Source: Streptomyces flavofungini (GTDB lineage: Bacteria; Actinomycetota; Actinomycetes; Streptomycetales; Streptomycetaceae). From it: 64,000 nt of DNA. Numbering within the stretch: position 1 is the stretch's first letter; the number at the start of each line of letters is the position of its first letter. Below are positions 52,638 through 62,669 of the stretch, piece after piece. The stretch lies in assembly GCF_014650815.1 (NCBI RefSeq), contig NZ_BMVR01000005.1, forward strand, positions 621,332 through 685,331, written 5' to 3'. A program made the translations under genes and the position numbers. The notes under the pieces were generated by a model. It saw only the letters and a list, made by a program, of their open reading frames with translations, made no database searches and was not told the DNA's origin.

Positions 52638-52814
52638 ATGCCGCTCGAAGCCGGCCTCCTGGAGATCCTCGCCTGCCCGGCCTGCCACGCCCCCCTCAAG
52701 GAGACGGACACGGAGCTGGTCTGCACGGCGAGCGGCACGGACTGCGGCCTGGCCTACCCGGTCCGCGACGACATCCCCGTCCTCCTGGTCGACGAGGCCC
52801 GCCGCCCCGCGTAA
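52638..52814 (+). CDS. Trm112-like zinc protein
   Basis: A 58-residue protein: LLEILACPACHAPLKETDTELVC, then CGLAYPVRDDIPVLLVDEARR. The CxxC and two later cysteines form the Trm112/YcaR-type zinc fold, which in other organisms activates methyltransferases. GAAAGGA lies eight bases before the ATG. It sits between manB and the SIS gene, a conserved placement in actinobacteria. Confidence 0.9.
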   Translation: MPLEAGLLEILACPACHAPLKETDTELVCTASGTDCGLAYPVRDDIPVLLVDEARRPA

Positions 52815-52910
52815 CGATCGAAGAGGCGCACCGTACGACGCCGCGACCGGCACTCCGTACGACCACCCAGCCCGCCACCCGCCGCGCGCGGCGATCGGAG
52901 GCCGCCCCTC

Positions 52911-54209
52911 ATGCTCGACGACTCGCTCCTTGACGCCCCCGAGGCCCTGGCCCGGGCCGACCTGCACGATCTGCTGCGGGGCGCCGCCGAGGCGGGCGCC
53001 CGCGTGCGGACCGCGGTCCGGCACGCCACGGAGTCCGGCCTCACGGAGCTCAAGCCGGACGGCCGCCCCCGCGCCGTCCTGATCGCGGGCCCGGGCACCG
53101 CGGCCACCGGCGTGGCCGACCTCATCGGCGCGCTCGCGGGCACCGGCTGCCCCGTCGTACGCCTCGCGCCCACCGGAGTCGCCCCCGCCGCGGGCGCCCT
53201 GCGCTGGTCCCTGCCCGGCTGGACGGGCCCCGTCGACCTGCTGCTCATCGTCACCCCGGACGGCACGGAACCGGGCCTGCCGCTCCTCGCCGAGCAGGCG
53301 TACCGCCGAGGCTGCACCGTCGTCGCGGTGGCCCCGGCCCGCACGCCCTTGGCGGAGAGCGTCGAGGGCTCGCACGGCCTGACGGTCCCGATGGCCACCT
53401 CGCCCGCGGCGGCGTACGGCACGTACGGCGAGGCGGAGAGCCGCGTCCGCACGCGCGAGGAGCCCGCCGACCCCGCGCAGGCGGACCCCGTCGGACAGCA
53501 GAGCCTCGGCCGCCCCGGCGCCGCCCACGGCGTACCGGAGGACCGCGGCCCCCTGACCACCCCGCACAACGATCCGTCGGAGGCCCCCGCGGCCGCCCCC
53601 GGCACCCTCTGGGCGCTGCTCACCCCGCTGCTCGTCCTCCTGGACCGCACCGGCCTGATCACCGCCCCCGTGGACACCCTCCAGAAGGTCGCCGACCGCC
53701 TGGACGAGGTCGCCGAGCGCTGCGGCCCGGCCATCACGACGTACAGCAACCCCGCGAAGACCCTCGCCGCCGAGCTGTCCGAGTCGCTGCCGCTGATCTG
53801 GAGCGAGGGCCAGAGCGCGGGCATGGCGGGCCGCCGCTTCGCCGCCGCCCTCGCCGAACTCGCGGGCCACGCGGCCCTCGCCGCCGAACTGCCCGAGGCC
53901 CTGCCCGCGCACGCCGCGCTGCTGGCGGGCGGCATCGCGGGCGGCGCCGATGCCGACGACTTCTTCCGTGACCGCGTCGACGAAGCGGCCTCGCTGCGCG
54001 CCCGCGTGGTCCTGCTCCGCGAGCGCCCCTCCGACGCCGGGGGCCTGACGGCCGCGCCCGCCGCCCGCGAGCTGGCCCACAGCCACGACGTGCCGCTCAG
54101 CGAGCTGGAGCCGGAGGACGGCAGCGACCTGGAACGCCTCGCCGAGCTGATCGCCATCACGGATTTCGCGGCCGTTTACCTGGCGCTCGCCTCCGGGGGC
54201 CGATCATGA
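52911..54209 (+). CDS. SIS-domain phosphosugar isomerase-like protein
   Basis: A 432-residue protein related to bifunctional phosphoglucose/phosphomannose isomerases and the mycobacterial TobH proteins at the same locus. The N-terminal SIS part has VLIAGPGTAATGVADLIGAL and LLIVTPDGTEPGLPLLAEQAYRRGC. An Ala/Pro-rich insertion (about 165-225) precedes the PGI_C-like part (YSNPAKTLAAELSESLPLIW, AHAALLAGG). The insertion and weak catalytic motifs leave activity uncertain. Confidence 0.85.
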   Translation: MLDDSLLDAPEALARADLHDLLRGAAEAGARVRTAVRHATESGLTELKPDGRPRAVLIAGPGTAATGVADLIGALAGTGCPVVRLAPTGVAPAAGALRWSLPGWTGPVDLLLIVTPDGTEPGLPLLAEQAYRRGCTVVAVAPARTPLAESVEGSHGLTVPMATSPAAAYGTYGEAESRVRTREEPADPAQADPVGQQSLGRPGAAHGVPEDRGPLTTPHNDPSEAPAAAPGTLWALLTPLLVLLDRTGLITAPVDTLQKVADRLDEVAERCGPAITTYSNPAKTLAAELSESLPLIWSEGQSAGMAGRRFAAALAELAGHAALAAELPEALPAHAALLAGGIAGGADADDFFRDRVDEAASLRARVVLLRERPSDAGGLTAAPAARELAHSHDVPLSELEPEDGSDLERLAELIAITDFAAVYLALASGGRS

Positions 54210-54365
54210 CGGCACGCCGACAGTGACGGTACGCCGACCACGACCGCACGCCGACGATGACGGCACCGCCCGCGCCCGCCAAGGCGCCCGCACCCGCCGG
54301 GTGACCGCCCCTGCCGGGGCGCCCGCACCCGCGTACCCGCACCATCCGTAAGGGAGACCTCCCCC

Positions 54366-55517
54366 GTGGACCGCCTCACCAACACCATCCGCCCCTACGC
54401 CTGGGGCTCCACCACCGCCATCGCGGAGCTGACCGGCGCCGAGCCGACCGGCGAGCCGCAGGCCGAGATGTGGATGGGCGCCCACCCGGGCGCACCCTCG
54501 CGCACCGAGCGCGGCCCGCTCGACGAGGTCATTGACGAGGACCCGGCGCGTGAGCTGGGCCCGCGCGCCGTCGCCAAGTTCGGCCCGCGCCTCCCGTTCC
54601 TCCTGAAGATCCTCGCTGCCGGCGCCCCCCTCTCCCTCCAGGTCCACCCGAACCTGGAAGAGGCCAAGGAGGGGTACGACGACGAGGAGCGCCGCGCCGT
54701 CCCCATCGATGCCCCGCACCGCAACTACAAGGACGCCAACCACAAGCCCGAACTGATCTGCGCCCTCACGCCGTTCGACGGACTCTGCGGCTTCCGCGCC
54801 CCCACCGAGGCCGCCGACCTGCTCGCAGGCCTCGGCGTCGACTCCCTGAAGCCGTACGTCGACCTGCTGCACGCCAAGCCCGAGGAGGCCGCGCTGCGCG
54901 AGGTCCTGACGGCCGTGCTCACCGCCGACCCGGACGACATGGCGAAGACCGTCACCGAGGCCGCGGCCGCCGCCGAACGCCTCGGCGGCCACTATGCCCC
55001 GTACGCCTCGATCGCCCGGCACTACCCCGGCGACCCGGGCGTCATCGCGGCCATGCTCCTCAACTACGTCCAACTCCAGCCCGGCGAGGCCATGTTCCTC
55101 GGCGCCGGAGTCCCGCACGCCTACCTCGACGGCCTGGGCGTGGAGATCATGGCCAACTCGGACAACGTGCTGCGCTGCGGCCTCACCCCGAAGCACGTCG
55201 ACGTACCCGAACTCCTGCGCGTCGTCCGCTTCGAGGCCACCGACCCCGGCGTGCTGCGCCCCGAGGCGTCAGCCGACGGCGAGGAGGTCTACGAGACGCC
55301 GATCGACGAGTTCCGCCTCTCCCGCTTCGTCCTGCCCGAGGGCGGCGCCGCACACGACCTCACCACCGGGAACCCGCAGATCCTGCTCTGCACCGCGGGC
55401 ACCGTCCGCGCGGGCGACCTCGCCCTGACACCCGGACAGTCCGCGTTCGTCCCCGCGGGTGAAAAGGCCGAAGTGTCCGGGACCGGCACGGTTTTCCGCG
55501 CCACTGTGGTGGCCTGA
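54366..55517 (+). CDS. manA: Mannose-6-phosphate isomerase, class I
   Basis: A 383-residue zinc cupin interconverting fructose-6-phosphate and mannose-6-phosphate. The motifs NTIRPYAWGSTTAI, AEMWMGAHPGAPS, SLQVHPNLEEAKEGYDDE and HKPELICALTPFDGLCGF carry the zinc ligands (Gln, His, Glu, His). GVPHAYLDGLGVEIMANSDN is also diagnostic. GTG start with AAGGGAG ahead. It completes the mannose-phosphate supply route. Confidence 0.94.
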   Translation: MDRLTNTIRPYAWGSTTAIAELTGAEPTGEPQAEMWMGAHPGAPSRTERGPLDEVIDEDPARELGPRAVAKFGPRLPFLLKILAAGAPLSLQVHPNLEEAKEGYDDEERRAVPIDAPHRNYKDANHKPELICALTPFDGLCGFRAPTEAADLLAGLGVDSLKPYVDLLHAKPEEAALREVLTAVLTADPDDMAKTVTEAAAAAERLGGHYAPYASIARHYPGDPGVIAAMLLNYVQLQPGEAMFLGAGVPHAYLDGLGVEIMANSDNVLRCGLTPKHVDVPELLRVVRFEATDPGVLRPEASADGEEVYETPIDEFRLSRFVLPEGGAAHDLTTGNPQILLCTAGTVRAGDLALTPGQSAFVPAGEKAEVSGTGTVFRATVVA

Positions 55518-55628
55518 CCCACCCCGCGCCTCCCGTGCTGCAACAATGACCCACCGCAAAGGCCGGGCAAAGCAGCGCCCGGCCGTGGGCAACGCGTAGT
55601 GACGCAGGCGAAGGGACATCGGGCACAC

Positions 55629-56603
55629 ATGAGTGCGTCAGGCGGAACAAAGGCGATCGTGGCGGCACTCGCCGCCAACCTCGCGATCGCGGTGGCGAAG
55701 TTCGTGGCGTTCCTTTTCAGTGGCTCGTCCTCGATGCTCGCCGAGAGCGTCCACTCGCTCGCCGACTCCGGCAACCAGGGCCTGCTGCTCGTCGGCGGCA
55801 AGAAGGCCCAGCGCGAGGCGACCCCGCAACACCCCTTCGGCTACGGCCGCGAGCGCTACATCTACGCGTTCCTGGTCTCCATCGTGCTCTTCTCCGTAGG
55901 CGGCATGTTCGCCATCTACGAGGGCTACGAGAAGATCAAGCACCCGCACGAGATCGAGCACTGGTACTGGCCGGTGGGCGTCCTGGTCTTCGCGATCATC
56001 GCGGAGTCCTTCTCCTTCCGGACGGCCATCAAGGAGTCCAACGCCCTGCGCGGCAAGCTCACCTGGATCCAGTTCGTCCGCCGCGCCAAGGCCCCCGAAC
56101 TGCCCGTCGTGCTCCTCGAAGACCTCGGCGCGCTCGTCGGCCTGGTGCTCGCGCTCGGCGGCGTCGGCCTCGCCCTCGCCACCGGCGACGGCGTCTGGGA
56201 CGGCATCGGCACCCTGTGCATCGGCGTCCTGCTCATCCTCATCGCGATCATCCTCGCCGCCGAGACCAAGTCGCTGCTCCTCGGCGAGGCCGCGGGCACC
56301 GAAGAGGTCGAGAAGATCGAGCAGGCCCTCGTCGACGGCGACACCGTCACCGGCGTCATCCACATGCGCACCCTCCACCTCGGCCCCGAGGAACTCCTCG
56401 TCGCCGCCAAGGTCGCCGTCCAGCACGACGACACGGCCCGCGAAGTCGCCGAAGCGATCAACGCCGCCGAGGACCGCATCCGCGCGGCCGTCCCCATCGC
56501 CCGAGTCATCTACTTGGAGCCGGACATCTACAACGCGGAAGCCGCGGCGACGGGCACGAACCCGGCGAAGTCCCCGGGCGGCGCGCCGGAGGGCGACCAC
56601 TGA
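55629..56603 (+). CDS. Cation diffusion facilitator transporter
   Basis: A 324-residue CDF-type metal/proton antiporter with six predicted membrane helices (first at about 5-30) and a C-terminal cytoplasmic metal-sensing domain. SMLAESVHSLADSGNQGLLLVGGKKAQR gives the helix II metal site (H/D), and VVLLEDLGALVGL the helix V site. Zinc or iron efflux is likely. ATG 55629 begins the conserved part; GTG 55599 is in frame upstream. Confidence 0.9.
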   Translation: MSASGGTKAIVAALAANLAIAVAKFVAFLFSGSSSMLAESVHSLADSGNQGLLLVGGKKAQREATPQHPFGYGRERYIYAFLVSIVLFSVGGMFAIYEGYEKIKHPHEIEHWYWPVGVLVFAIIAESFSFRTAIKESNALRGKLTWIQFVRRAKAPELPVVLLEDLGALVGLVLALGGVGLALATGDGVWDGIGTLCIGVLLILIAIILAAETKSLLLGEAAGTEEVEKIEQALVDGDTVTGVIHMRTLHLGPEELLVAAKVAVQHDDTAREVAEAINAAEDRIRAAVPIARVIYLEPDIYNAEAAATGTNPAKSPGGAPEGDH

Positions 56604-56656
56604 GGAGCCGCCCGCCCCACCCTGTGCCGTGCACCTGACGTTCGCGTCCAGGTGAC

Positions 56657-56689
56657 AAGGGCCCCGCACCATTCCGGTGCGGGGCCCTT
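56657..56689. terminator. Bidirectional terminator
   Basis: A 14-bp stem (AAGGGCCCCGCACC) with loop ATTCC, between the convergent transporter and PTS genes. Confidence 0.9.
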
Positions 56690-56711
56690 CACCGTACGGA
56701 CGTCCTCGTCC

Positions 56712-58823
56712 TCACCGCACCTCGCGCAGAACGTCCAGAACCGCCACCTCGTCCGGCGCGGCCACCAGCCGCTCCCGGAACCCGACGTCCATCAACTTCC
56801 GCGAAAGCATCGCCAGAATCCGCAGATGCTCATCGCCCGCGGCCGCCTCCGGCACCGAGATCATGAAGATCAGCTTGGCCTTCGTACCGTCGAGCGCCCC
56901 CCACTCGATCCCCTCGGCGGACCGAGCGAACCCCACGACCGGCGAGGTCACCGCGTCCGTCTTGGCGTGCGGGATCGCGATCTCCTCACCGAGCCCCGTC
57001 GTGCCCTGCGCCTCCCGCCGCAGCGCGGTCCGCACCAGTTCCGCTACGTCGACGACCTTCCCGGTCCGAGCGAGCAGCTCCGCCATCTCCCGGATCGCGG
57101 CCTCCTTCTCGTCGGCGTCGAGCTGAACCTTGACGGTCTGCTCGGTCAGATACCCGGAGAGGACTTCGCCACCGGCAGCCGCCGCGTCGGCGGGCACCTG
57201 CGCCGCGGGGGCTGAAGGGGCAGGCACGGCAGGGGACTTCGTTGTCGCGCCGGCCCCCGAGCCGACGCCAGGGCCAGCGACGGCCGCCCCGGCCCCGACT
57301 CCCGCGAGCACCGGTTCGCTCCCACCGGGCCCGCCGACCAACGGCTCCCCTCGCCGCTTCCGCTCACTGATGTCCACCAGCGCCACGGTCGCGAGCGCAG
57401 TGACAACGGTGCCGACCGCCACAGCCACAAAGAACATCGGCACACCCCCGACAGCCCCCAGCACCGCCACAATCGGCCCTCCGTGCGGCACCGCGTCCTT
57501 CACATCGGCCAGACCGGCCACCGCACCGGCCACCGCACCACCGAGCATGTTCGCCGGAATGACCTGCGCGGGCCGCGCCGCAGCGAACGGAATCGCACCC
57601 TCCGAGATCCCGAACAAGCCCATGAACAAGGCCGCGAGCCCGGTCTCCCGCTCCTGCTCGCTGTACAGCCGCTTGCGGATCAGCGTCGCGAGCCCCTGCC
57701 CGAGCGGCATGACGGGAATCGCCGCGGCGCACATGCCCATGACGGTCTGGTTGCCGGTGGCAATGAGCCCCGCGCCGAACAGGAACGCGGTCTTGTTGAC
57801 CGGCCCACCCATGTCGAACGCGATCATCAGCCCCAGAATGGCGCCGAGCAGAATCGCACTCGTCCCGGTCATCCCGCTGAGCCAGTCCGTCAGATGCTCG
57901 AACACCCACGAGATCGGCTTGCCGATGACGTAGATGAAGAACAGCCCGAGCGCACTCGTCGCCAGAATCGGGATCACGATGATCGGCATGATCGGCTGGA
58001 CGAACTTCGGAACCTTGACCTTCTTGATCCACAGCACCAGATACCCGGCCAGGAACCCGGTCACGATCGCCCCGATGAACCCCGCCCCCGCCTTGGAGTC
58101 GTACAGCTCACCGGTGTTGGCGATCCACCCGCCGATCATGCCCGGCACCAACGCGGGCCGGTCCCCGACGGCGTACGCGATGTACCCCGACAGGATCGGC
58201 ACCATCAGCGTGAAGCCGATGACCCCGATCTGATTCACATGCATCCAGAACGAGTCGTCCGGAATGACGAGGCCGCCCTTGGGGTCGGTGTGCCCGCCGA
58301 GCGACAGCGAGATCGCGATCAGCAGCCCACCGACCACGACGAACGGGATCATGTACGAGACGCCGTTCATCAGCGCCTTGTACGCGACGCTCCGCTCCCG
58401 GCCGCCGCCCGCACCCCCGCCGCCGCTCGCCGACGCGGTACCACCGGCGCCGCCCCCGCCACCGTGCACGGGCGCGCTCCGCACCTGCTCGATCAGACGC
58501 TCCGGGTGACTGATGCCCTCGGACACCCCGACGGACAGCACCCGCTTGCCCGCGAACCGTGCCAGATCCACATCCTTGTCGGCCGCGACGATGATGCCGT
58601 CGGCCTCTCTGACATCGTTGTCAGTCAATACATTTTCGGCCCCGATCGAGCCCTGCGTCTCCACCTTCATCTCGATGCCCTGGCGGTCGGCGGCCTGCTG
58701 GAGCTTCTCCGCCGCCATGTACGTGTGGGCGATGCCCGTCGGACAGGCGGTCACCGCGAGCAGCTTCAGCCGCTGATGCCCACTGGGGTCCCCGCCTGCC
58801 ACGGGGTCGGCCGGACTGGTCAC
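56712..58823 (-). CDS. Fructose-type PTS permease, EIIB-EIIC-EIIA
   Basis: A 703-residue permease that imports and phosphorylates fructose or a related sugar. Domain order is IIB (phospho-Cys27 in VTACPTGIAHTYMAAEKL), a Gly/Ala linker, IIC with eight or more helices, a second Ala/Pro-rich linker, and IIA, whose phospho-His lies in GEEIAIPHAKTDAV. No regulator or fructose-1-phosphate kinase is adjacent, so it is separate from a usual fruRKA operon. GGAGAT precedes the start; it is divergent from ahcY. Confidence 0.9.
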   Translation of the reverse strand: MTSPADPVAGGDPSGHQRLKLLAVTACPTGIAHTYMAAEKLQQAADRQGIEMKVETQGSIGAENVLTDNDVREADGIIVAADKDVDLARFAGKRVLSVGVSEGISHPERLIEQVRSAPVHGGGGGAGGTASASGGGGAGGGRERSVAYKALMNGVSYMIPFVVVGGLLIAISLSLGGHTDPKGGLVIPDDSFWMHVNQIGVIGFTLMVPILSGYIAYAVGDRPALVPGMIGGWIANTGELYDSKAGAGFIGAIVTGFLAGYLVLWIKKVKVPKFVQPIMPIIVIPILATSALGLFFIYVIGKPISWVFEHLTDWLSGMTGTSAILLGAILGLMIAFDMGGPVNKTAFLFGAGLIATGNQTVMGMCAAAIPVMPLGQGLATLIRKRLYSEQERETGLAALFMGLFGISEGAIPFAAARPAQVIPANMLGGAVAGAVAGLADVKDAVPHGGPIVAVLGAVGGVPMFFVAVAVGTVVTALATVALVDISERKRRGEPLVGGPGGSEPVLAGVGAGAAVAGPGVGSGAGATTKSPAVPAPSAPAAQVPADAAAAGGEVLSGYLTEQTVKVQLDADEKEAAIREMAELLARTGKVVDVAELVRTALRREAQGTTGLGEEIAIPHAKTDAVTSPVVGFARSAEGIEWGALDGTKAKLIFMISVPEAAAGDEHLRILAMLSRKLMDVGFRERLVAAPDEVAVLDVLREVR

Positions 58824-59192
58824 GTGGATCTCCTAACGCCTTGGCTAAAAAACGATCGCGCGCATGCTCCCGATCTCCCGGCATCCTGCAACAGTCGAGG
58901 ACCAGTGCAAAAGCGCAAAGGTCCCGGTTCGACGGGGTCTCATGGCCTTTGTTCCATCCTCGATTCGGCCACAGTCCGGCACGAGGCGGGCTGGGGCGCG
59001 CTGCGCCAATCGGTGTAGATTCGTGACAGTGCCAGACGTCGCTGCTGATGGCGGTCGGGCGGTCCGCTCCTGGACCGGCCGAGGGAGAGAGGGCCTCCGA
59101 CGGACTGCACTGCGCGCGCCGGTGCACCTCTGTGCCCCGACGCCGCAGGTCAGCCATGCCCACCCTCGACCAATCACGAGGAGCAGCTCAGA
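58824..59192. promoter_or_regulatory. Divergent PTS/ahcY intergenic region
   Basis: 370 bases with no gene I can support. A -10-like TAGATT (59016-59021) lies about 170 bases before ahcY, giving a long GC-rich leader. CACGAGGAG just before the ahcY ATG is its ribosome-binding site. No riboswitch consensus is evident by eye. Confidence 0.5.
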
Positions 59193-60647
59193 ATGACTGC
59201 CGCCAACGGCCAGGACTTCAAGGTCGCCGACATCTCCCTCGCCGACTACGGCCGCAAGGAGATCACCCTCGCCGAGCACGAGATGCCCGGCCTGATGTCG
59301 ATCCGCAAGGAATTCGCCGCCAGCCAGCCCCTGGCCGGCGCCCGCATCATGGGCTCCCTGCACATGACCGTGCAGACCGCCGTCCTCATCGAGACCCTCG
59401 TCGCCCTCGGCGCCGAGGTCCGCTGGGTCTCCTGCAACATCTTCTCGACCCAGGACCACGCCGCCGCGGCCATCGCCGTCGGCCCGAACGGCACCCCGGA
59501 CAACCCCCAGGGCATCCCGGTCTTCGCCTGGAAGGGCGAGACCCTGGAGGAGTACTGGTGGTGCACCGAGCAGGCCCTGACCTGGCCGAACTCGCCCACC
59601 GGCGGCCCGAACATGATCCTGGACGACGGTGGCGACGCCACCCTCCTCGTCCACAAGGGCGTCGAGTACGAGAAGGACGGCAAGGTCCCGGCGATCGAGA
59701 CCGCCGAGTCCGACGAGCACCGCGTCATCCTCCAGGTCCTGCACCGCACGCTCGGTGAGAACCCGCAGAAGTGGACCCAGCTCGCCTCGGAGATCCGCGG
59801 CGTCACGGAGGAGACCACCACCGGCGTCCACCGCCTGTACGAGATGCACCGCGACGGGCAGCTCCTGTTCCCGGCGATCAACGTCAACGACGCCGTCACC
59901 AAGTCGAAGTTCGACAACAAGTACGGCTGCCGCCACTCGCTCATCGACGGCATCAACCGCGCCACCGACGTCCTCATCGGCGGCAAGACCGCGGTCGTCT
60001 GCGGCTACGGCGACGTGGGCAAGGGCTGCGCCGAGTCGCTGCGCGGCCAGGGCGCCCGCGTGATCATCACCGAGATCGACCCGATCTGCGCCCTGCAGGC
60101 CGCGATGGACGGCTACCAGGTCACGACGCTCGACGACGTGGTGGAGACGGCCGACATCTTCATCACCACGACCGGCAACAAGGACATCATCATGGCCTCG
60201 GACATGGCCAAGATGAAGCACCAGGCGATCGTGGGCAACATCGGCCACTTCGACAACGAGCTCGACATGGCCGGCCTGGCGAAGATCCCGGGCATCGTCA
60301 AGGACGAGGTCAAGCCGCAGGTCCACACCTGGACGCACCCCGACGGCAAGGTCCTCATCGTGCTGTCCGAGGGCCGCCTGCTGAACCTGGGCAACGCCAC
60401 CGGCCACCCGTCCTTCGTGATGTCCAACTCGTTCGCGGACCAGACCCTGGCCCAGATCGAGCTGTTCACCAAGCCCGACGAGTACCCGACCGACGTCTAC
60501 GTGCTCCCCAAGCACCTCGACGAGAAGGTCGCCCGCCTGCACCTGGACTCGCTCGGCGTGAAGCTCACGACGCTCCGCCCCGAGCAGGCCTCGTACATCG
60601 GCGTCCAGGTCGAGGGCCCGTACAAGCCGGACCACTACCGCTACTGA
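59193..60647 (+). CDS. ahcY: S-adenosyl-L-homocysteine hydrolase
   Basis: A 484-residue NAD-dependent enzyme that splits S-adenosylhomocysteine to adenosine and homocysteine, keeping methylation running. MGSLHMTVQTAVLIETL and SCNIFSTQDHAAAAI form the substrate site, VVCGYGDVGKGCAESLRGQGA the NAD site, and the invariant C-terminal KPDHYRY completes the subunit interface. A roughly 40-residue insertion (WWCTEQ to EYEKDGK) typical of long bacterial forms is present. Confidence 0.97.
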   Translation: MTAANGQDFKVADISLADYGRKEITLAEHEMPGLMSIRKEFAASQPLAGARIMGSLHMTVQTAVLIETLVALGAEVRWVSCNIFSTQDHAAAAIAVGPNGTPDNPQGIPVFAWKGETLEEYWWCTEQALTWPNSPTGGPNMILDDGGDATLLVHKGVEYEKDGKVPAIETAESDEHRVILQVLHRTLGENPQKWTQLASEIRGVTEETTTGVHRLYEMHRDGQLLFPAINVNDAVTKSKFDNKYGCRHSLIDGINRATDVLIGGKTAVVCGYGDVGKGCAESLRGQGARVIITEIDPICALQAAMDGYQVTTLDDVVETADIFITTTGNKDIIMASDMAKMKHQAIVGNIGHFDNELDMAGLAKIPGIVKDEVKPQVHTWTHPDGKVLIVLSEGRLLNLGNATGHPSFVMSNSFADQTLAQIELFTKPDEYPTDVYVLPKHLDEKVARLHLDSLGVKLTTLRPEQASYIGVQVEGPYKPDHYRY

Positions 60648-60873
60648 CCCCGGCCCCGGCCGCCACCGCGACCACCCCGACACGGGACCCGGTCATGACC
60701 TCACCCCGACACGGGGCCCGGTCACGACCCGGCTCCCGACGCGGGACCGGTCACGCCCGGCGGCCGCCCGGCAGTACGCCTCCAGCAGGCCCTCGCCCCT
60801 CGCGGCGGGGGCCTGCCCCCGTAGCGGCGCCCGCCGGGATGCTCTGCCCCACGCCCGACAAGGACCACGCACC

Positions 60874-61488
60874 ATGCCTCGCGGCCGATATTCGCTTCAC
60901 GATCCGCACGATCACACTCCCCTCGGCGAAGAACACTTCCACTGCGCGCCCGGCCCTTCCGGCTGGCGCTACGTCGCCCAGCGCACCACCCCCTCGGGCG
61001 ACCACGCGGGCTCCGTCGATCTGGCCCTCGACGAACTCGGCCGCCCCATCCGACTCGAACTGAACGCTTCCGGCTGGCGGGTGCGCGCCGCCGCCCTCGA
61101 CGGCGTCACCTGGGTCCGGACCGACGCCACCGGCGCGCACGCCGACGAGCACAACGCCCCCGCTCACGCCATCACTGGCACATCCCCCGCCTTCCTCGTC
61201 GCCACCGCCCGACTGCTGCGGCTCACCCCCGATTCCCCCGCGACCCGCGTCCGCCTGGTCGCCTTCACGGACCCGGTCCTCGCCCCCCGCACCCTCGACC
61301 AGTCCTGGGCCCTGCTGAAAAGCGAAGCACACGCCACTGACAACGGCCCCCTGACCGTGGACGAATACCAGGTCACAGCCCTGGACACGGGCGAACAGCA
61401 CACCGTCCACCTCACCGGCGACGTCGTCCTCGCGGCCCCCGGCATCGAGCTGGAGAACCTGGAAACCCCGCCGTCGGTGTTCGGCTGA
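60874..61488 (+). CDS. Conserved hypothetical protein, 204 residues
   Basis: A soluble protein with beta-strand-rich pattern (HFHCAPGPSGWRYVAQR, IRLELNASGWRVRAAALDGVTWVRT, TVDEYQVTALDTGEQHTVHL) and no signal peptide or membrane helix. The alternation resembles lipocalin-like or glycolipid-binding folds but is not diagnostic. It lies 226 bases after ahcY. Function unknown. Confidence 0.75.
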   Translation: MPRGRYSLHDPHDHTPLGEEHFHCAPGPSGWRYVAQRTTPSGDHAGSVDLALDELGRPIRLELNASGWRVRAAALDGVTWVRTDATGAHADEHNAPAHAITGTSPAFLVATARLLRLTPDSPATRVRLVAFTDPVLAPRTLDQSWALLKSEAHATDNGPLTVDEYQVTALDTGEQHTVHLTGDVVLAAPGIELENLETPPSVFG

Positions 61489-61562
61489 GGCTGAGGCTGA
61501 GGTGCGGGCGGGGCGCCAAGCGGGTGCGGCCCCAAGCGGGTGCGGCCTACGTCGGTGCTGAT

Positions 61563-62558
61563 CTACGCGGGCGGCACGAAGCCCGTCGAGGGCCGGGCGG
61601 GCTCCTCGGGGGCCGGGGGAGTGGGCGTAGGGGGCATGGCGGCGGGCTGGGGCGGCTGGGCCGGTCCGGTCGGCGACGGAGGTGGGGGCGCGAGCTGGTC
61701 GGCGTACCCGGGAGCTGCGAACGGGCCCGGCTGCTGACCAGACCCTGACCAGGCCGCGGGCGCACCCGGACCACTCGGCCCACCCGGCACCGGCGCCACT
61801 CCCGCCCCCTGCTCCCCGAACGCCCGCCGCGCCTCGCGGGCCTGCCGCTCGTGCACGACAGCGGCGAGGAAGGCCGCCGGGGGCACGCCCTCCGGCGCCG
61901 GCGCCCCGGTCCGTGCGACCACATCATTGGCGAGACGTTCCGCCATCGCCCAGCCGACCTGCGGATCGAGCTGCCCCATCCGCGTCAGGTACTGGCGAAT
62001 GGCCAGCCAGAGCCCGTCCGGCACGGCCGACAGGTCCAGCTCCGCGAACCGCCCCACGAGCCACGGCGGCGGCGCGGGCACGTACTCGGTACGCCCCGTC
62101 GGCACCCGTTCCCGTACGACGAGCGTCCCCGCGAACACATCCCCCAGCCGCCGCCCGCGCTCCGACACCAGCGAGGCGATGCACGCGACGACCCCGAACG
62201 TCATGAGGATCTCGACGACCCCGATCGCCCCGCGCACCAACGCGTGCCGGAACCGGATCGGCCCGCCGTCGTCCCGCACCACCCGTAGTCCGCACGCCAG
62301 CTTCCCGAGCGACCGCCCATGACTCAGCGTCTCCACCGCGATCGGCACGCCCACGAGCACCAGCACGAACGTGGCCACCGCGATCGCGGCGACCGCCGCG
62401 TCGTCGAGCGACCCGGCCGCGGCCAGCAGCCCCAGCGTCACGGCCAGATACGCCGACCAGGCCACGACCATGTCGATGAGCACCGCCAGCGCACGACTCG
62501 GCAACTTCGCGGGACGCAGTTCCAGCGCCACCGCCTCGCCCGTCACCAGCTCACTCAC
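61563..62558 (-). CDS. RDD family membrane protein
   Basis: A 331-residue protein. LRPAKLPSRALAVLIDMVVAW carries the R-x4-D start of an RDD domain, with four membrane helices up to about residue 150 (SHGRSLGKLACGLRVVRDDGGPIRF is typical). A cytoplasmic domain and a Pro/Gly-rich tail follow. RDD proteins may transport small molecules. GTG 62558 starts the product. It is divergent from the SpoIIM-like gene 111 bases away, a conserved pairing. Confidence 0.87.
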   Translation of the reverse strand: MSELVTGEAVALELRPAKLPSRALAVLIDMVVAWSAYLAVTLGLLAAAGSLDDAAVAAIAVATFVLVLVGVPIAVETLSHGRSLGKLACGLRVVRDDGGPIRFRHALVRGAIGVVEILMTFGVVACIASLVSERGRRLGDVFAGTLVVRERVPTGRTEYVPAPPPWLVGRFAELDLSAVPDGLWLAIRQYLTRMGQLDPQVGWAMAERLANDVVARTGAPAPEGVPPAAFLAAVVHERQAREARRAFGEQGAGVAPVPGGPSGPGAPAAWSGSGQQPGPFAAPGYADQLAPPPPSPTGPAQPPQPAAMPPTPTPPAPEEPARPSTGFVPPA

Positions 62559-62669
62559 GCCTGCCGCCCTTCCCGTCGATGCCCCCGGAACCGCCAGTCT
62601 GCCAAGCTGACTATCGATCGCGCCGCACCACGAGAGCCGCAGTACGAGAAGCCGAGGAGCAGCCAACCG

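Noticed and set aside
58824..59192. S-adenosylhomocysteine riboswitch in the ahcY leader
   Set aside because: The GAGGAGC string lies at the ribosome-binding site, and I could not find the rest of the conserved core or pairing. An Infernal search with the Rfam SAH and SAM models would decide.
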